DNA from: JBMNGW01 sp050950025
GTDB taxonomy: Bacteria > Spirochaetota > Spirochaetia > Sphaerochaetales > Sphaerochaetaceae
Direction of reading: 5' to 3'
NCBI GenBank assembly: GCA_050950025.1
Contig: JBMNGW010000016.1
Span: 62,001 to 126,000 of the forward strand
Length of the DNA stretch: 64,000 bases
Positions 8,805 through 18,871 of this stretch are shown here, piece after piece. The notes under the pieces were generated by a model. That model made no database searches. It saw nothing but the letters and a program-made list of their open reading frames with translations, and was not told the DNA's origin. Each line of letters starts with the position of its first letter. The stretch's first letter is position 1. Made by a program: the position numbers and the translations under genes.

Positions 8805-10471
8805 TTAAAGTTTTAAATTTTCGCTTTTAGAAACCATATTAAATAGCACAAGCGAAATGACTGTAAACACTGTAAGAATAGTTGCAACAGCTGTTGCTTG
8901 ACCATACGTGCCTCGATTCACTAAAGAATAGACCATTACAGTTAAAGTTGTATTTCTTGCACTATACAACATTATAGAGGAGGATAGTTCTGTTATTATT
9001 GAAACCCAACTAAGTATAGCTCCCGAGATAATACCAGCACTCATCATGGGGACAGTAATACGGAAGAAAGTTTTAGGCTTTGAAGAGCCTAGGCTAATAG
9101 CGGCCTCTTCTATACTCATTGGAATTTGCTGCAATGTGGCAATACTGCTCCTTATGGTGTAAGGTATGCGGCGAATACTCATTGCAATAATCATAATGGT
9201 GGCAGTACCCGTGAGTACTAGCCATCCTGAGCTAAAGGATGTTGCAAGGGCTATACCTACAACTGAACCTGGTATTATATATGGAATCATGGAGAATGTA
9301 TCAATTGTGTTGTTGAAAACACTTTTCCGCCTAACGACCAAATAGGCAATTAGGATTGCCAAAATAATTATGACAGCCAGTGTTACAACTCCAATTGACA
9401 CCGTATTCCAAATCTCATTTTTTACCCCTTTCCCCATCCGTTTGAATGCATCTGCATAGTTCCCAAAGGAATAACCATCAACAAAAGCAAAACCAGATTT
9501 AGAACTCTTTCGAAAAGAAGTATAAATGAGAAATAATTGTGGCAACATTGACACAAATACGAGACCATATGCATAAAAGTGAAGAAGTAAGCTGGTAAAA
9601 AGTTTGGGCTTTTTTCTTTCAATTGGATTCATAACATTCATAGTGAATTGAAATCGTTTGTTAGCAACTTGTTGTATGAAAAATACCAAAGCGGTAATTG
9701 CGATAGCAATGACGCTGATGGCAGCCGCAAAATTATAATCAGTTCCAGTCTCTCCGACGAATTGATTGTAAATTTCTACAGGGAAGGTTCGATAACCTTC
9801 TCCAATCATAAGTGGTGTACCGAAATCAGCGAAAGCTCTCATAAAAATCATAAGTGCCGATGCCAAGATTGCTGGCATACACAATGAGATTCCAATCTTC
9901 CAAAATTTTTTTAATCCTGAAGCTCCGAGATTTGAGGAAGCCTCTAAAAGAGAGTTGTCAACATTTTGCATTGCTCCCGAAACATACATAAATGCAAGAG
10001 GGAACAAGCGCGTGGACATTGATAAAAGAATACCGTTGAAACCATATATTGTTCCAATTTTGATTCCTATTTTTTTTTAAAAGTATGGTAATTGCCCCAT
10101 TTCTTCCTAAAAGAAGAATCCATGAATAGGCTCCAATAAACGGGGCAGACATCGTACAAAGAACTATGATTATTTGGAGAAAATTCCTCCCCTTAATATG
10201 ATAGATATTATACAAATAAGCCAAAGGTACTCCAAGAATAAGAGACACTATTGTTGTTACTAAAGGACACTTTTATACTATTTTTTAAGGTATCGATGTA
10301 ATATTTTTGGGAAAAATAAGTCTTAAAGTATTTAAGAGTAAAACTACCATCGGCATCTATAACAGAAATCTTGGCTACTTTAAGCATAGGATAGACCAAG
10401 AACAGAAGGTATAGGACCAATACCAAGAGGCTTACAATTATCCATGGATCAAGCTTAATTTTTTGTTTCAT
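8805..10471 (-). pseudogene. Fe3+/hexose-phosphate-type ABC importer permease (FbpB/AfuB-like), frameshifted
   Basis: Reads as three overlapping frames (10471-10208, 10248-9958, 10019-8805) that join into one ~555-aa double permease with two six-helix halves, each with an EAA loop (first S-L-L-E-A-S-S-N-L-G, second S-I-E-E-A-A-I-S-L-G). One break is at the nine-T run at 10070-10078: after it the residues G-I-K-I-G-T-I-Y-G-F-N-G continue the domain in another frame. A second break is near 10255. Homology continues uninterrupted across both, so sequencing error is possible. It would import through the inner membrane with the neighbouring ATPase and binding protein. Confidence 0.82.
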
Positions 10472-10484
10472 GAATCATCCAGCC

Positions 10485-11569
10485 TTATTTAATCAAACTC
10501 TTTTTTCCGTCTTCGGAGAAGACGTTGATCTTACTTGTATTAACCGCAAGTTGGATTTTTGAACCCTTAACAATAGGATTCTCGAAAGAAGATTCTAGGA
10601 CAATTTTTTATTTTTTTCACCCGAATCTAAGTGTAAAAAAATAATGAGTATGAAGTCCTAAAAAAGAATAATCTTCCACTGTCGCTCCAATACCTTTTTT
10701 CCGAAACAATAAATTCCTCAGGTCTTACAGCTATAATTACTTCCTGACCATCTTTGACTTTATCCGAAAGGTTGTTCATCTTTATTTCAAATCCATCAGC
10801 AAAGACTAGGGTAGGTTTACCTTCATTTGTTTTTATTTTTCCACTAATAAAGTTTGAAGCTCCTACGAAATTTGCTACAAAGGCATTTTGTGGTCTAAGA
10901 TATAAAGAGATGGGAGTTCCAATTTGTTGAATCTCGCCATAATTCATAACCGCAATTCTGTCCGATATAGCCATAGCTTCTTCTTGATCGTGAGTCACGT
11001 AAACAGTTGTTATTCGTAACTTATTCTGGATTTCTTTGATTATTTCCCTCATTTCAATGCGGAGCTTAGCATCAAGATTACTTAGAGGTTCATCCATAAG
11101 AAGAACATTAGGTTCTATTGCCAAAGCTCTAGCTAACGCCACTCTTTGCTGTTGTCCTCCAGAAAGTTTGTCAGGCATTCGGTTTTCATATTCTCTCATT
11201 TTAACAAGATCAAGGAATTTGTTAGTCCTGCGATAAATCTCTTTTTTATCTAAATTCCTATTTGTCAGTCCAAATGCTACATTTTTCCTGACAGTCATAT
11301 TGGGGAAAATTGCATAGTTCTGAAATACCATGCCAATATTTCTTTTTGCAGGATTCAAATCATTAATTTTCTCATTATTAAAATAAAAAACCCCACCTTC
11401 AATAGTATTAAAACCAGCAATCATTCTTAGAAGAGTGGTTTTCCCCGCAACCCGATGGACCAAGGAGGGTGAAAAATTCACCCTCCTCGATTGTCAGGTT
11501 CAAACCCGGGATAATGACGTTTTCTCCATACTTCTTTATCGCATTATCAATTTTAATTTGAACGCTCAC
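10485..11569 (-). pseudogene. ABC importer ATPase (FbpC/PotA-like), frameshifted
   Basis: Reassembled gene starts at GTG 11569 and ends at TAA 10485 (~360 aa). Walker A is split by an extra base: G-P-S-G-C-G then a frame change before K-T-T-L-L-R at the GGGGAAAA run near 11447. The rest of the nucleotide domain is clean: Q-loop VFQNYAIFP, signature LSGGQQQR, Walker B VLLMDE, H-loop VYVTHD. A second break at the A6-G2 run near 10705 is followed in another frame by G-A-T-V-E-D-Y-S-F-L-G, a TOBE-domain signature, running to the real stop. Energises the permease. Confidence 0.82.
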
Positions 11570-11596
11570 ACTCAATTCCTTGTTTCAAATATTAGG

Positions 11597-12651
11597 TCAT
11601 TTGCCACTGTTAATTCTTGCCCAAGAATCAATCCACTTAGCAAGAATTGCCTTTTGGTTTTCAGCAAAATAAGCTTCATCAAAAGTTACAAACTTGATTT
11701 CTGATGCATCTTTCACAAATTCGTTAGTTGAAGGCAATTTCATGTTAGCACCACGTTGGACTGTGCTCGCAAGAATAGCTTGGCATTCTTCAGAAGTAAT
11801 CCAATCAACAAAAAGTTTTGCATTTTCCATATGGGGAGCATTTTTAATTACTGCAGCACCAAAAGTCGTAGAAAATTGTTCCCTCTTTCATGTAGACGAT
11901 TTCTAAATGATCTGCCACTCCATCCTCGAAATACTGAATACACGGTCCCTCATAGGTAATACCAACCGGATTCTCTCCCTCAAGAACGTTTTTATATGTT
12001 TTGGACGAAGAAGAGCTAATTTTACCATCCAGCTGAGCAATTAGTTTTTCAACATAAGCCCACGCTTCCGGACTTGTGGGATCACCATTACCCATTACAG
12101 TCATCATCGAGGCCAAGTTGTTCCAACCACTTGAAGAGGCGGTAGGATCAGCCATGATGATTTTTCCTTTGAGCTGAGGCTGAAGAAGGTCTTGATAACC
12201 TTTCACTTCGATACCGAGTTCTGCAACCATGTCTTTATTAACAAGCAAATTAACAACCTGTGTTGTCATCCAGTTAAGCTCTTTTTCTTTCTGTGGCAGT
12301 CCCCATTAAAACAACGTTTGGAGAAATATAACCATCCCAAAGATGTTCAAAGTTAACAGCATCACTATAAACAAGGCCACCAAACATTACGTCACCTTGA
12401 GGATTGCCAGCTTCAGATGAAATCCTTGTTTTCAACTCTCCTGCACCACCGTTTACTACAGCTAAATCAATATTCGGATATTTCTCAATAAATCCATCCA
12501 TAAAATAGTGATACTCGGCATCTCCCACAGTGGTGTAAATAACCAAAGTTCCCGAAGGACCATCTCCTGCAACTTTTTCAGCAGACCCTCTGGCAAATCC
12601 CGCTGTCAAAACGATTGCCAGGACGATAAGAACAGCAAGTGTTTTTTTCAT
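11597..12651 (-). pseudogene. ABC importer substrate-binding protein (family 1, FbpA/AfuA-like), frameshifted
   Basis: Starts at ATG 12651, chosen for its SD AGGAGG (12656-12661); an upstream ATG at 12687 lacks one. Signal peptide M-K-K-T-L-A-V-L then a hydrophobic run, ending at F-A-R-G-S-A-E-K. Mature part begins L-V-I-Y-T-T-V-G-D, typical of binding proteins in the Fe3+/polyamine/hexose-phosphate superfamily. Two one-base breaks: near 12285 (A-rich run) and near 11845 (extra T in CTTTTGG); after the second the frame resumes as G-A-A-V-I-K-N-A-P. Periplasmic receptor; ligand unknown. No hairpin follows it, unlike the other binding-protein genes here. Confidence 0.8.
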
Positions 12652-12693
12652 TTTTCCTCCTAAACTGATGTTGACCATCAGTAACAAACTATT

Positions 12694-13722
12694 TTAAAAA
12701 GAGCTATTTTCAGGTCGAATTTGTACCAGGACTTTTCCTAATCTACTGTAGTGACGCGTTTCAATTTCCTTGGGCAATTCATCAAGTGAAATTATTTTAC
12801 TTATTGCAGCGGATATGTCTATTGATTTATTCGACAACAAATTTATTGCATTCTGGGTCTCGTTTGGATTTATATACGAAGATTTTAAGGTTAACTCTTT
12901 TAGAAAAAATTGATATTGGTTAATTGGAACAATTGAATTACTGTCAGCAACTCCAAACAGGACCACTGTGGCCCCCTTGCCAGCTATATTCAGTGCAATT
13001 TCTGCCGTAGTTGCCAAACCAACACACTCCATAACTTTCTCTACACATTCAATACCAGTTTCTTTAATAACTTTGGAAACATCTTGCGTATTCGGGTTTA
13101 AAAAGATTTTTGCGCCCATATTCAGAGCTAAAGTTCTTTTTTCCTCTACTGGTTCTATAACTATTATTGTGGCTCCAGATATCTTTTTTAAAAGCTGCAA
13201 CATAAGTTGTCCTATGGCACCAAAACCTATTATTGCCACAGTCTCTCCAGGATGAACATCTAGTAAATCTATCCCATGCAAACAACAGGACAACGGTTCT
13301 GTTAAGGCAGCATCAGATAAAGACAAATTGTCAGGAAGGAGATAAACATTTTCTTCAGGTGGGCAGATAAATTCGGCCATTCCTTTAACTACTCCTTTGG
13401 AGTTAGAGCAAAGGTGTCGCTTCCCACTCTTGCAATACCAACAGTTGCCACAGCTCCAGTTAGGATCCACTGTCACTCTGTCTCCCACTTTAATTGAGGT
13501 TACTAACTTACCTACCTCAACTACAACGCCAGATACTTCATGTCCCAGTGGAACGGGGTACGTCACAGGCCTAGATCCTGATATTCCTTCAAATTTATGG
13601 AAATCGGTTCCACATATGCCGCAATAAGCAACAGCTATTTTAACAGCATTATCATATAACTCCGGCTCCGGAAATTCAGTGATTTGCAAATTTTTTGGAC
13701 CATAAAGGACTGCGGCTTTCAT
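12694..13722 (-). CDS. Zinc-dependent alcohol dehydrogenase, MDR superfamily (sorbitol/threonine dehydrogenase-like)
   Basis: 342 aa, intact. Catalytic zinc site CGICGTDFH and GHE; structural zinc cluster of four cysteines in C-G-N-C-W-Y-C-K-S-G-K-R-H-L-C; cofactor-binding GFGAIGQL in the Rossmann half. Family members oxidise secondary alcohols of polyols, sugars or threonine with NAD(P). First gene of the (-) operon: its ATG has an AGGTG SD, and a near-perfect sigma-70 promoter lies 40 bp upstream. Together with the SDR at the operon end it suggests stepwise oxidation of an imported polyol-like or sugar-phosphate-like compound (inference). Confidence 0.92.
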   Translation of the reverse strand: MKAAVLYGPKNLQITEFPEPELYDNAVKIAVAYCGICGTDFHKFEGISGSRPVTYPVPLGHEVSGVVVEVGKLVTSIKVGDRVTVDPNWSCGNCWYCKSGKRHLCSNSKGVVKGMAEFICPPEENVYLLPDNLSLSDAALTEPLSCCLHGIDLLDVHPGETVAIIGFGAIGQLMLQLLKKISGATIIVIEPVEEKRTLALNMGAKIFLNPNTQDVSKVIKETGIECVEKVMECVGLATTAEIALNIAGKGATVVLFGVADSNSIVPINQYQFFLKELTLKSSYINPNETQNAINLLSNKSIDISAAISKIISLDELPKEIETRHYSRLGKVLVQIRPENSSF

Positions 13723-13761
13723 TTAACACCTAAATAAATTTCATTTTTATATTGATGCTAA

Positions 13762-13790
13762 ATTATAGAGGATATATGCCGTACTGTCAA
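13762..13790 (-). promoter_or_regulatory. Sigma-70 promoter of the alcohol dehydrogenase/ABC/SDR operon
   Basis: On the (-) strand TTGACA (13790-13785), a 17-bp spacer, and TATAAT (13767-13762): both hexamers are consensus. Transcription would start near 13755, leaving a ~33-nt leader before ATG 13722. A TTTAGC half-site, shared with inverted repeats further upstream, sits immediately downstream of the -10. Confidence 0.85.
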
Positions 13791-14341
13791 TTAATTTCTA
13801 TTAGAGTTAGGAAGAAAGGTTAATACATCTTTTCACACCAACTCTAAATTTTTTATTTAGCATTTTTTTGCTAAATACCCTTGCTCCAATTAGGACTAAG
13901 TATATTCACTCGTTCATTTAGCTCGTTGGAATATGTATAAATTTTTACCCAAAAATTTTGAATTCACTTTACGCTAATACTTTAGCGCACAAATTAGACA
14001 ATTGCTTAATATTTACTTAATGTGAAAAGAGAAATTTTTGACAAGTTATGAATCTAATTACGGTTTATTATTTTTGCTTCTTTTTCCATACTCTTTTTCA
14101 TCTTTAATTATGATTTGTGTCTGAAAAAGTTTAATTATTTCCTTTGAATAAAGAGAACTCCTTTTGGGGTACTGAGTATTTCAGAAGATTTTTAGATATT
14201 CTGTAAAACAATTTTTCAGTTTGCCTTCCCTCCTTAAACTGCAAGTATCATCACTGATTGTCAAAATCGTTCACTTGTCTGGCTGAGATTTGTAAGGGAA
14301 AATAAGAATGAAAGGAGTGTTTAACACATAGGAGGTTGGAA
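13791..14341. promoter_or_regulatory. Divergent intergenic region with GCTAA/TTAGC inverted repeats
   Basis: AT-rich ~550 bp between two divergent transport operons, no ORF of note. Two inverted repeats share one core: ATTTAGC-N8-GCTAAAT at 13855-13876 and CGCTAA-N4-TTAGCG at 13972-13987. Single half-sites occur at 13757-13761 and 13917-13922. These are candidate operators for a shared regulator. No convincing -35/-10 for the rightward gene was identified, though its SD (AGGAGG, 14330-14335) is clear. Confidence 0.4.
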
Positions 14342-15622
14342 ATGAAAAAAGTATTGTTCTTATTTCTAATTCTTTCCATTCTGGTTACCCCTCTCTTTGC
14401 CAAGGGGTCTCAAGAAGCGAAAGGTCCGCTAGTACTGACGTACTGGACACATGAAGATCCAAACAGAACTAAAATTGAAGAACGCTACATTAAAGAATTT
14501 GAAGCGGCAAACCCCAACATTAAGATTGAAAGAACCACCCAATCATCATCAAAAATCATTGAACTGGTTCAGACCGCTTTTGCCGCTAACTCAGGCCCCG
14601 ATATTTTTGATTTATCGAATGCAGACAACTATGTCTACATTGCTAATCACCGAGTAGCTCCGGTGAATGCCCAAGCTATGGGGTATGCCAGCCAACAGGC
14701 TCTAGAAGAGACGTTTTTGGATGGCATTCTTGATTCGGTGAAACTTGATGGGAAAATTTATGCATTGATGTATGAATTTGGCAACTATGCAATTATGGTC
14801 AACAAAAAAGTTTTCCGCTCGGCTGGGTTAGATCCCGAGAAAGATTACCCAAGAACGTGGGAAGACATGGTAGAAGTCTCCAAGAAGTTAGTACTTCGCG
14901 ACGGTGAAATTCTAACTCGCAGGGGCTTTGATTTCCGTTATGCTCACCTTTTAACAAGCATGATGCCCATGATCATACAATTGGGTGGAGAAATAAAAAG
15001 TTCCAGCGGCGAATACTTTGCTGGTGAAGAGGCTTGGTTGACTTGGCTACGCTTTTTACAACAGTGGGGCCCCAATGGGATGAACCTTGGTTCTCCCACT
15101 TACAAAGCTCCCCGTTCGCTTTTCAATTCCGATAATAACGACATTGCAATGTGTATGACCGGTTTGTATCAAGCAGCAAGAATGGAAGAAGAGAATCCAA
15201 GTTTTTACGACAGCAAAGAGTGGATGTATATCCCCAATCCGGTGTTCAAAAATGCAGTCCAGGATGTCTCTTGCTTCCACTACGGCCAATACTATTTGGT
15301 TAATGCCCAAAGCAGTGCCGAAAAGCAAGAGGCTGCGTGGAAATTTATTGGCTATATGATGAGCCACGGAGAAGAATACCTTAGCGAAGCAGCCCTGCTA
15401 CAGCCGACTAAAAAATTGTTGGAATCTGATCAGTACAAAAACATCCCCTACTCTGATGTCTTTGCCAACGAAATTGCACGAAGCCGTGCCTCATATACGG
15501 GAGCAAATAGCGGTGAGTTGCAAATTTTAATTAGAACAGCCATGGAGTCGGTGATGCTTTCTGGAGTAACTCCCGAAAAGGCCTACGCTACGTTGAAAGC
15601 TGCGGCTAAAGAACTCGATTAA
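14342..15622 (+). CDS. Sugar ABC transporter substrate-binding protein (family 1, CUT1)
   Basis: 426 aa from ATG 14342, set by AGGAGG six bases upstream (an in-frame TTG at 14336 is too close to it). Signal peptide M-K-K-V-L-F-L-F-L-I-L followed by the junction F-A-K-G-S-Q-E-A. Mature protein starts L-T-Y-W-T-H-E-D-P, the usual opening of family 1 carbohydrate receptors; late W-K-F-I-G-Y-M segment is also typical. Periplasmic receptor for an oligosaccharide or glycoside. Followed by an intercistronic hairpin and two permeases. No ATPase is encoded here; CUT1 systems often share an MsmK-type ATPase from elsewhere. Confidence 0.92.
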   Translation: MKKVLFLFLILSILVTPLFAKGSQEAKGPLVLTYWTHEDPNRTKIEERYIKEFEAANPNIKIERTTQSSSKIIELVQTAFAANSGPDIFDLSNADNYVYIANHRVAPVNAQAMGYASQQALEETFLDGILDSVKLDGKIYALMYEFGNYAIMVNKKVFRSAGLDPEKDYPRTWEDMVEVSKKLVLRDGEILTRRGFDFRYAHLLTSMMPMIIQLGGEIKSSSGEYFAGEEAWLTWLRFLQQWGPNGMNLGSPTYKAPRSLFNSDNNDIAMCMTGLYQAARMEEENPSFYDSKEWMYIPNPVFKNAVQDVSCFHYGQYYLVNAQSSAEKQEAAWKFIGYMMSHGEEYLSEAALLQPTKKLLESDQYKNIPYSDVFANEIARSRASYTGANSGELQILIRTAMESVMLSGVTPEKAYATLKAAAKELD

Positions 15623-15638
15623 ATAAGTGATTTACGCT

Positions 15639-15662
15639 GCCAAGGTATCTCTTTACCTTGGC
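15639..15662 (+). other. Intercistronic mRNA hairpin after the binding-protein gene
   Basis: GCCAAGGTA and TACCTTGGC form a perfect 9-bp stem with a 6-nt loop, 17 bases after the stop codon. There is no U-run, so it is more likely an RNA-stabilising/processing element that raises binding-protein output than a terminator. It overlaps the longest possible permease ORF, which supports the later permease start at 15684. Confidence 0.7.
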
Positions 15663-15683
15663 GGCACGGCTATGAGGGTACCT

Positions 15684-16601
15684 ATGTTTACAACAAAACG
15701 AGTTTTGAGTGTACAGCAAAAACAAGCCCGCTGGGGTTTTGGCTTTACGGTTCCGGCAATTCTCTTTTTCTCCTTGTTTAGCTTTTACCCTATTGTAAAT
15801 GCTCTTTACACAAGCCTTTTTGATAAACGGGTACTGGCATTGGGTAAACCCAAATTTATGGGGATTGGTAATTACCTCTATATTCTTAATTCTCCCGATT
15901 TTTGGAATTCCGTTAGGGCCACATTCACCTTCACTTTGGGGACTTTTATTCCCATGGTATTGGTAAGTCTTCTGGTATCGGTGTTATTAACAACTCTGGG
16001 CAATAGCAGGATTCGAGGGTCCTTTCAAATTGCCTACTATACACCGGCAGTCATCTCCTCGGTTGTTGCCGCCTCAATTTGGATGTTAATGTTTGATCCC
16101 CGCGGATTGGCAAATCAATGGGTCAATGGCTTACTTGGACTGCAGGGAGTGGATCACAAATGGCTCTCAGATGCGACTATGGTGCAAGTCTCAACGATGA
16201 TTATCTATTTCTGGAAATATATAGGGTATTTCATTGTTCTGTTTGTCACAGGCCTTTCCACCATACCCCCGACAATTTTTGAAGCGGCTACCATTGATGG
16301 GGCCAACAAGTGGAATACTTTCTGGCGAATCACGCTCCCTTTGCTTAAACCGACTTTTGTTTTAGTCTCCATTATGTCAATGTTGCAGTGCTTAAAGACT
16401 TTCAGTGCTCAGTACTTGCTTGTTCAAAGCGGTGCTCCCCGAGACCCCATCAATGTCATTACCCTGAATATCTACACCACAGGCATCACCAACCAAAGAA
16501 TAGGAAGGGCCAGTGCTATGAGCATAGCCTTGCTTCTACTTATGCTGGTATTCACTTGGCTACAATTCAGAATGTCCAAATCTGAAAAAGTAGAGTATTA
16601 G
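15684..16601 (+). CDS. Sugar ABC transporter permease 1 (MalF/UgpA-like)
   Basis: ~305 aa from ATG 15684 (GAGGG SD seven bases upstream); the longer frame from 15627 would run through the hairpin and is unlikely. Six predicted membrane segments, first G-F-T-V-P-A-I-L-F-F-S-L-F. EAA loop F-E-A-A-T-I-D-G-A-N-K-W-N-T-F-W-R-I-T-L-P-L contacts the ATPase. Inner membrane. Pairs with the next gene 14 bases on. Intact. Confidence 0.93.
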   Translation: MFTTKRVLSVQQKQARWGFGFTVPAILFFSLFSFYPIVNALYTSLFDKRVLALGKPKFMGIGNYLYILNSPDFWNSVRATFTFTLGTFIPMVLVSLLVSVLLTTLGNSRIRGSFQIAYYTPAVISSVVAASIWMLMFDPRGLANQWVNGLLGLQGVDHKWLSDATMVQVSTMIIYFWKYIGYFIVLFVTGLSTIPPTIFEAATIDGANKWNTFWRITLPLLKPTFVLVSIMSMLQCLKTFSAQYLLVQSGAPRDPINVITLNIYTTGITNQRIGRASAMSIALLLLMLVFTWLQFRMSKSEKVEY

Positions 16602-16615
16602 GAGGTGAATGAGCA

Positions 16616-17482
16616 ATGCAAAAACACCTTTGGCTTACCAAAATACAGAGAGCTTCACCTTTTACTTTGCTAATTTGGATTTTCTTAGTGCTTGTTGTTC
16701 TGTTTACTCTGACTCCTTTGGTTTTCATGTTCTTAGCCTCTTTTATGACGAGCAAACAGATTCTCCGCATGCCTTTCAGTTGGCTTCCCGAACAGTTTTA
16801 CTTACAGAACTTTCTAAAGGCCTTACGAGGCAATGATAACTCTTGGATTTTTCTCAGAAACCTCTTTAACTCTCTTTTGGTGGCTCTCACTGTTGCCACC
16901 ACAACTGTTTTGTTAGCTTCTATTACCGGTTATGGTTTGGCTAAATTCCATTTTAAAGGACGCAATATTGTGTTCATGTTGATTATGGCCACCATGATGA
17001 TCCCTTTTGAAGCGATTATGATTCCCTTGTACATGGTTACGACCAAATTGAGGCTACAAAACTCGTATTTGGGCTTAATTCTCCCCTTTTTAGTCAATGC
17101 GTTTGGTATCTTTCAGATGCGGCAGTATTTGCTGACTTTCCCTACCGAGTATCTTGATGCAGCCAGAGTCGATGGTATGGGGGAATTTAGAATCTTTTGG
17201 AATATCGTGTTTCCCAATTGCAAGCCTGTTATTGCAACACTCTCTATTCTCTCTTTTAGGGGCCAATGGGACAGCCTTTTATGGCCACTACTCATCACCC
17301 AAAGTGAAAAGATGAAAACCATTCCTCTCTACATCTCAAAATTTGCCGAAGAAAAAATGACAGATGAGGGAGCTATGATGGCGGTAGCATTACTAGCCAG
17401 TATTCCTATGTTGATTCTTTTTGCCACTTTATCAAAATACTTTATTGGAGGAGCAGCCGTTTATGAATCAAGAAAAGGGTAA
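16616..17482 (+). CDS. Sugar ABC transporter permease 2 (MalG/UgpE-like)
   Basis: 288 aa, ATG 16616 behind a strong SD (AGGAGGTGA). Six membrane segments; EAA loop Y-L-D-A-A-R-V-D-G-M-G-E-F-R-I-F-W. C-terminus F-I-G-G-A-A-V-Y-E-S-R-K-G is close to the usual MalG-type end (G-x-x-G-x-V-K-G). Forms the membrane channel with permease 1. Its last 20 bases overlap the HAD phosphatase gene, so the two are translationally coupled. Confidence 0.93.
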   Translation: MQKHLWLTKIQRASPFTLLIWIFLVLVVLFTLTPLVFMFLASFMTSKQILRMPFSWLPEQFYLQNFLKALRGNDNSWIFLRNLFNSLLVALTVATTTVLLASITGYGLAKFHFKGRNIVFMLIMATMMIPFEAIMIPLYMVTTKLRLQNSYLGLILPFLVNAFGIFQMRQYLLTFPTEYLDAARVDGMGEFRIFWNIVFPNCKPVIATLSILSFRGQWDSLLWPLLITQSEKMKTIPLYISKFAEEKMTDEGAMMAVALLASIPMLILFATLSKYFIGGAAVYESRKG

Positions 17483-18095
17483 GCAGCACAGTCGCACCGA
17501 ACAAAAAACACTCTATATGTTTGATATGGGAAATGTGATAATTAAAAACATTGACACCTCTGATGCAATTATTGATTATTATAATCTTTCAAAACAAGAA
17601 TTTCTGGCCGATATTGCCGCCTATGAATATCCTCTGATGGAAGGCGTCCTCTCTTCTCAACAGTATTGGCAACATGTTGAACACAAATTTAACATCACTA
17701 TTGAAGGCGATCCTTTAGCCGACTTTTTCAATCCCACTTGGAACAGACCAGTAAAAGAATTAGTAGAAAGATTGCGCAACGAAGGCAAAAGAGTTATTTG
17801 TGCTTCTAATACAGTAGAGTCTCATTATCAGACATTGATGAACTTTGGCTACTTCTCCCTTTTTGAGAAAGTCTATGCCTCTTTTGCTATGGGCCTAACA
17901 AAGCCAAGCCGCCAGTTTTTCGAATTCATATTGGAAAAAGAAGAAGTTGAAGCGCACCAGGTCTGCTTTGTCGATGATTTGCTTGAAAACGTTTTAACAG
18001 CCCAAACATTAGGTATAGCTACATTCCATTATGCTCCAACTGACAATTATGAGACTGATGAGCGTTTAAAAGTATTTTTATTGGGCTCTTCATAA
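17463..18095 (+). CDS. HAD-superfamily hydrolase (YihX-like sugar-phosphate phosphatase)
   Basis: 210 aa from ATG 17463; GGAGGAG at 17446-17452 decides this start over the upstream in-frame codon at 17421. HAD motif I is FDMGNVI (Asp21 as nucleophile), motif II C-A-S-N-T, motif III lysine in G-L-T-K-P-S, motif IV FVDDLLEN. The alpha-helical cap sits between I and II. Such proteins dephosphorylate hexose phosphates. Overlap with the permease gene ties it to sugar uptake, where it may relieve sugar-phosphate accumulation (inference). Confidence 0.87.
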   Translation: MNQEKGKQHSRTEQKTLYMFDMGNVIIKNIDTSDAIIDYYNLSKQEFLADIAAYEYPLMEGVLSSQQYWQHVEHKFNITIEGDPLADFFNPTWNRPVKELVERLRNEGKRVICASNTVESHYQTLMNFGYFSLFEKVYASFAMGLTKPSRQFFEFILEKEEVEAHQVCFVDDLLENVLTAQTLGIATFHYAPTDNYETDERLKVFLLGSS

Positions 18096-18107
18096 AAGAA
18101 GATCATC

Positions 18108-18857
18108 TTAAAAAACAATTGTTTCGCGATATTCACTTGGTAGGCAGCCGATAAATTTTTTAAAAACTTTAGCAAAATAGCCTGGGTTGGGAAAACCGCA
18201 GGCATTCGAAACGTGCTTAATAGTAACAGAAGGGTCTTGCAAAGCCTCTAAAGAAGCATTAATGCGTACAGCATTAAGGTATTGCATAAAATTAATGCCT
18301 GTTTCGGCTTTAAATAATCGACTGAGATAACTCTCTGTAATAGTGAGTTGGGCCGCTATTTGCTGAAGGCCAATGGGTTCGCTGTAAGTATCTCGAATAC
18401 GGGCAATAGCAGCGTTGACAAGCTGGCTATGAGTATGGGTTACCAGATTAAGAGGTTGCCCTGGACCCAGCAGGGCCACATCGGCATTTTCTTCAGCAAG
18501 TTTTTCAATAAGAGCAATCAATGTTTGCTCTAGGGCCGCATCATCAATGGGCTTAAGTAGGTAATCAAAAACTCCGAGGCGAATGGCCTTTTGCATATAG
18601 GTAAAATCACTATGTCCGCTGAGGATGATAGCATATGAGACAGGAGACTTAGAGATCATAGTAAGCCCATCTTGGCCTGGCAATCTGATATCTGCGATTA
18701 CTATGTCGGGCTCAGTCTCTTTAATCAGAGCTTCACCTTGAATACCATCGGTTGCCGAGCCAATAAGCTTTAGACCTAATTCTTGCCAAAGAGGTGATTG
18801 CTGTAGTTCCATAAGGGTAAAGATTTCATCTTCTACCAGGACAACTGTATAGCTCAC
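18108..18857 (-). CDS. Response regulator with AraC-type DNA-binding domain (YesN-like)
   Basis: 249 aa from GTG 18857, favoured because GGAGAGGG lies five bases upstream; an ATG at 18875 overlapping the kinase stop (ATGA) is the alternative. Receiver domain V-L-V-E-D-E, phospho-Asp in IADIRLPG (residue 56 from the GTG), Lys in LLKPID. C-terminal two-helix-turn-helix AraC domain with I-A-A-Q-L-T-I-T-E-S-Y-L-S-R-L-F-K and CGFPNPGYFAKVFKK. Translated right after the kinase gene. Convergent with the sugar importer at 14342-18095, its most likely target (inference). Confidence 0.92.
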   Translation of the reverse strand: MSYTVVLVEDEIFTLMELQQSPLWQELGLKLIGSATDGIQGEALIKETEPDIVIADIRLPGQDGLTMISKSPVSYAIILSGHSDFTYMQKAIRLGVFDYLLKPIDDAALEQTLIALIEKLAEENADVALLGPGQPLNLVTHTHSQLVNAAIARIRDTYSEPIGLQQIAAQLTITESYLSRLFKAETGINFMQYLNAVRINASLEALQDPSVTIKHVSNACGFPNPGYFAKVFKKFIGCLPSEYRETIVF

Positions 18858-18871
18858 TATACCCTCTCCTA

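Noticed and set aside
14336..14341. TTG start giving two extra residues on the CUT1 receptor
   Set aside because: It abuts the SD with no spacing; ATG 14342 is correctly spaced.
15627..15683. N-terminal extension of sugar permease 1
   Set aside because: This stretch is occupied by a perfect hairpin, and a better start with SD lies at 15684.
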